In this document: piece after piece, positions 62,126 to 64,000 of the stretch
How positions within the stretch are numbered: the first letter of the stretch is position 1
Layout of the letters: every line of letters starts with the position of its first letter
Source: RGIG7213 sp045545665
GTDB taxonomy: Bacteria > Bacillota > Clostridia > Oscillospirales > CAG-272
DNA length: 64,000 bases
Reading direction: 5' to 3'
Assembly: GCA_045545665.1 (NCBI GenBank)
Contig: JAZQBL010000049.1
Coordinates: forward strand, 1 to 64,000
Translations under genes and position numbers: made by a program
Notes under the pieces: generated by a model
Told to the model about the DNA's origin: nothing
Seen by the model: only the letters and a program-made list of their open reading frames with translations
The model's database searches: none

Positions 62126-63178
62126 TTAATTACCTTTCTTTTTTACTTTAAATACGAAATCACGCTGAATGATGTAATTTACAAAATACATTATTATATC
62201 GTATATTGCCTTTATTATTACGGGAAATGCACGTATGACGTTTCCGCTTTCCGCATAATTGTCGGCGAAATACATTACACCGCTTCCAAGTGCCATAACA
62301 GCAATTGCAAGCGCAGCATACTTTATTACCGACGATTTCGAGCAGTTTCCGCCGAAAACTATCTTCCTGTTGATAAAATAGTTTACAATGGCGCTGATGA
62401 TTCTTGCAAGGAAAAACGCAAGACCGTACGAAAAACCGAGAGTATAAGTGAAAAGACAGAAAAACAGGTAGTCAACAACGAAAGAGCATATGCTTCCCGA
62501 GGTGAACAGTAAAAGACGTGTGGCTATTTTCAGCGAGTCCTTTATCGGATTATAGTGGCTCGTTGCATTTTCGTTTATATATATCGTTTTTATCGTTATT
62601 TCACGGGGACATATTCCAAGCTCTCTTAATTTTAAAAGCATATTCATTTCGTACTCGTATCTGTCGCCGGGGAGCTTTGAGAGAACTTCGAAATGCTCTC
62701 TTGAAAAAGCACGCAGGCCTGTCTGAGTATCATATATTTTAAGTCCCGTCGAGAGCTTGAACAGCCATCTTGTGAGTGAATTTCCGAATTTTGAACGGAA
62801 CGGTACGTTTTCATCAAAGCGTCTGCCGCCGATTATCATATCGTGAGGGTATTTGCAAAGCTCATCGCTGACACGCATAATATCTTCAACGGAGTGCTGC
62901 CCGTCGCAGTCTGCCGTGATTATTCCGTCAACGTCGGGCATACGTGTCATTATATAACCTATTCCCGATTTTAAGGCGCTTCCTTTGCCTTTGTTTATAT
63001 AGTGGTGCAGTACGATGTCTGTGTATTTGCGGCATTCTTCAAATACCGCATCGAAGTCCGTGCCGCTTCCGTCGTTTATTATTACGATGCTGTCGAACTT
63101 TTTTGACAGCTTGTCCAAAAACGGAAGAAAGAGATCCTTCTCCGGTTTATATGCCGGTATAAGTACGGCTGTTTTCAT
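62126..63178 (-). CDS. GT2 glycosyltransferase fused to GtrA membrane domain
   Basis: 350 residues. GT2 domain (~1-220): VLIPAYKPEKDL, VIINDGSGTDF, GIITADCDGQHS with DxD-type acidic pair, and TQTGLRAFSREHFE. GtrA-like domain (~225-345) with four helices (FVVDYLFFCLFTYTLGFSYG, ISAIVNYFINRKIVF, ending YIIQRDFVFK). The pair resembles a polyprenyl-phosphate sugar synthase plus flippase in one chain, making and moving a lipid-linked sugar. It is three bases from the Lgt-like gene. Confidence 0.9.
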   Translation of the reverse strand: MKTAVLIPAYKPEKDLFLPFLDKLSKKFDSIVIINDGSGTDFDAVFEECRKYTDIVLHHYINKGKGSALKSGIGYIMTRMPDVDGIITADCDGQHSVEDIMRVSDELCKYPHDMIIGGRRFDENVPFRSKFGNSLTRWLFKLSTGLKIYDTQTGLRAFSREHFEVLSKLPGDRYEYEMNMLLKLRELGICPREITIKTIYINENATSHYNPIKDSLKIATRLLLFTSGSICSFVVDYLFFCLFTYTLGFSYGLAFFLARIISAIVNYFINRKIVFGGNCSKSSVIKYAALAIAVMALGSGVMYFADNYAESGNVIRAFPVIIKAIYDIIMYFVNYIIQRDFVFKVKKKGN

Positions 63179-63201
63179 ATTTACGTTCCTTTTTTTGTGA
63201 T

Positions 63202-64000
63202 TTATTTTAAATAAATTATATCGCTGACTTTTCGCTCTCCGCTTCCGCAGGGAGTATTAATTACCTTACCTTTATAGTATAGCGTAGTTGAACCGCCGCC
63301 GTCAAGGTTATATGCGATCTTACAGCCAAGATTTACAAATTCTTGCGCTAAAGAGGAAAAAGACATTCCGCCGATGGTCGTATTGTTTGTTCTTACTGCG
63401 TCGACAACGAGTATTATATAGTGAAGCTTGTCGACCTGACCTATTGCAACTCTCGGCTCACGTGCGCTTTTGCTGAGTCCGGGAGTGTTAAACGAACTTA
63501 CAACCTCGTAATCCTTAACGAGAGTCGGACCGAAGCACCAGGATTGCAATACGCCGTTTCCCACAAGAGTGTTCGCATTTACGTTTTTGCATACGGTCGT
63601 GTTGAGATTACCGTCTGCATCAAGATAACAAATGTCCCAATCGCTTGAAGCACCTCTGTAAAGCTTGCCTTCGCGGATTATTATTCCGTGATTGCGGAAA
63701 CCGCAGAAGTCGCCGTTTATTGCAAATACGGCACCGACGGATTCAGCAATAGCCGAGGTGTAGTGACGTCCCGTTATCTGACCTGAAGCGAACGCTGTAT
63801 GAAGTGTTTTTGGGGAAGCCAGAACGATATCGCAAATAAAATAATTAAGATCGCCCCGCTCTACCTTCGAAAGGGTAAGACAGTATTCGTTTGTGATGTG
63901 CTGATCTATAAAATGCTCGTCTTCGTAAAATTCACGGAACATTACGGACGGCTTGTATTCGTCGGGAGCGTAGATCGAACCGCCTTGCGTGGATGTGCTT
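63202..64000 (-). CDS. Phosphodiester glycosidase (NAGPA family), 5' truncated by window edge
   Basis: The frame is open to base 64000 without a start that must be used (codons before the internal Met at 63942 read STSTQGGSIYAPDEYKPSV), so only the C-terminal ~265 residues are visible. The NAGPA/phosphodiester glycosidase domain is clear: AVFAINGDFCGFRNHGIIIR, REPRVAIGQVDKLHYIILVV, LGCKIAYNLDGGGSTTLYYK. The family removes GlcNAc caps or acts on exopolysaccharide and wall-linked glycans outside the cell. It lies just upstream of the GT2-GtrA gene, consistent with a polysaccharide cluster. Confidence 0.88.
   Translation of the reverse strand, partial: STSTQGGSIYAPDEYKPSVMFREFYEDEHFIDQHITNEYCLTLSKVERGDLNYFICDIVLASPKTLHTAFASGQITGRHYTSAIAESVGAVFAINGDFCGFRNHGIIIREGKLYRGASSDWDICYLDADGNLNTTVCKNVNANTLVGNGVLQSWCFGPTLVKDYEVVSSFNTPGLSKSAREPRVAIGQVDKLHYIILVVDAVRTNNTTIGGMSFSSLAQEFVNLGCKIAYNLDGGGSTTLYYKGKVINTPCGSGERKVSDIIYLK

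Overview
The window reads as chromosome of a spore-forming Clostridia (Bacillota), probably gut-associated, with the right end of an integrated phage at its left edge. Pointers are: sporulation genes (yabP, yabQ, spmA, spmB, a sigma-G fragment), an AbrB/SpoVT-type regulator, a tmRNA whose tag reads ANDNNVALAA, BspA-type leucine-rich-repeat surface proteins, a dockerin/cohesin pair, SLH domains and many short-linker lipoproteins. There is no CRISPR array, tRNA, rRNA or insertion sequence that I can see.

Region 1 (1-5016) is phage. It holds a diversity-generating retroelement (DGR): the 3' part of a C-type-lectin-like target gene with its variable repeat, a hairpin just after the stop, a template repeat exactly 200 bp downstream, and a reverse transcriptase with YMDD and GFYTSQ motifs. 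The repeats differ at 8 sites, 7 of them template adenines. Then come a tail-assembly-chaperone-like gene, a small membrane protein, an amidase endolysin, an r1t-type holin and a strong terminator. Sixty bases further on lies the 3' end of ssrA (tmRNA), a classical phage attachment site, so the prophage boundary very likely sits there.

Region 2 (5079-31707) is host: ssrA-smpB, a hydrolase, a lipoprotein, dnaG-rpoD, and a solute-binding lipoprotein with a long coiled-coil insertion. A large LRR/Ig/dockerin protein is followed at once by a membrane-anchored cohesin protein. Next are yabP-yabQ-divIC, an amidohydrolase, a two-component system with an HtrA-like protein that has lost its catalytic triad, and a NusG-II/Gx transporter/ApbE flavinylation group running into a CotH-kinase/RCC1 fusion lipoprotein. 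A second LRR protein closes the region.

Region 3 (31769-53220) is mostly housekeeping: a Gfo/Idh/MocA oxidoreductase, two CDP-alcohol phosphatidyltransferases, metY-rodA-corrinoid protein, rnhA-SDR-transglutaminase, a Cys-rich protein, rimO-pgsA-argH, an SLH protein, two cyclophilins, a sugar isomerase, a GH99-like protein, a membrane-linked MerR regulator, AbrB, spmA-spmB and a 46-residue protein absent from ordinary ORF calls.

Region 4 (53222-64000, mostly minus strand) starts with the C-terminal two thirds of sigma-G placed directly behind a terminator, with no start region. It continues with two AlgX-like lipoproteins, RNase J, a sugar-nucleotidyltransferase fused to a degenerate phosphomannomutase, a divergent Lgt-like protein, a GT2-GtrA fusion and a phosphodiester glycosidase running off the right edge. 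This looks like envelope or exopolysaccharide work.

The items most worth a second look are the DGR at the ssrA junction, the cohesin/dockerin pair, the decapitated sigma-G, the protease-dead HtrA paralogue and the CotH-RCC1 fusion. All domain names come from reading motifs by eye; no search was run.
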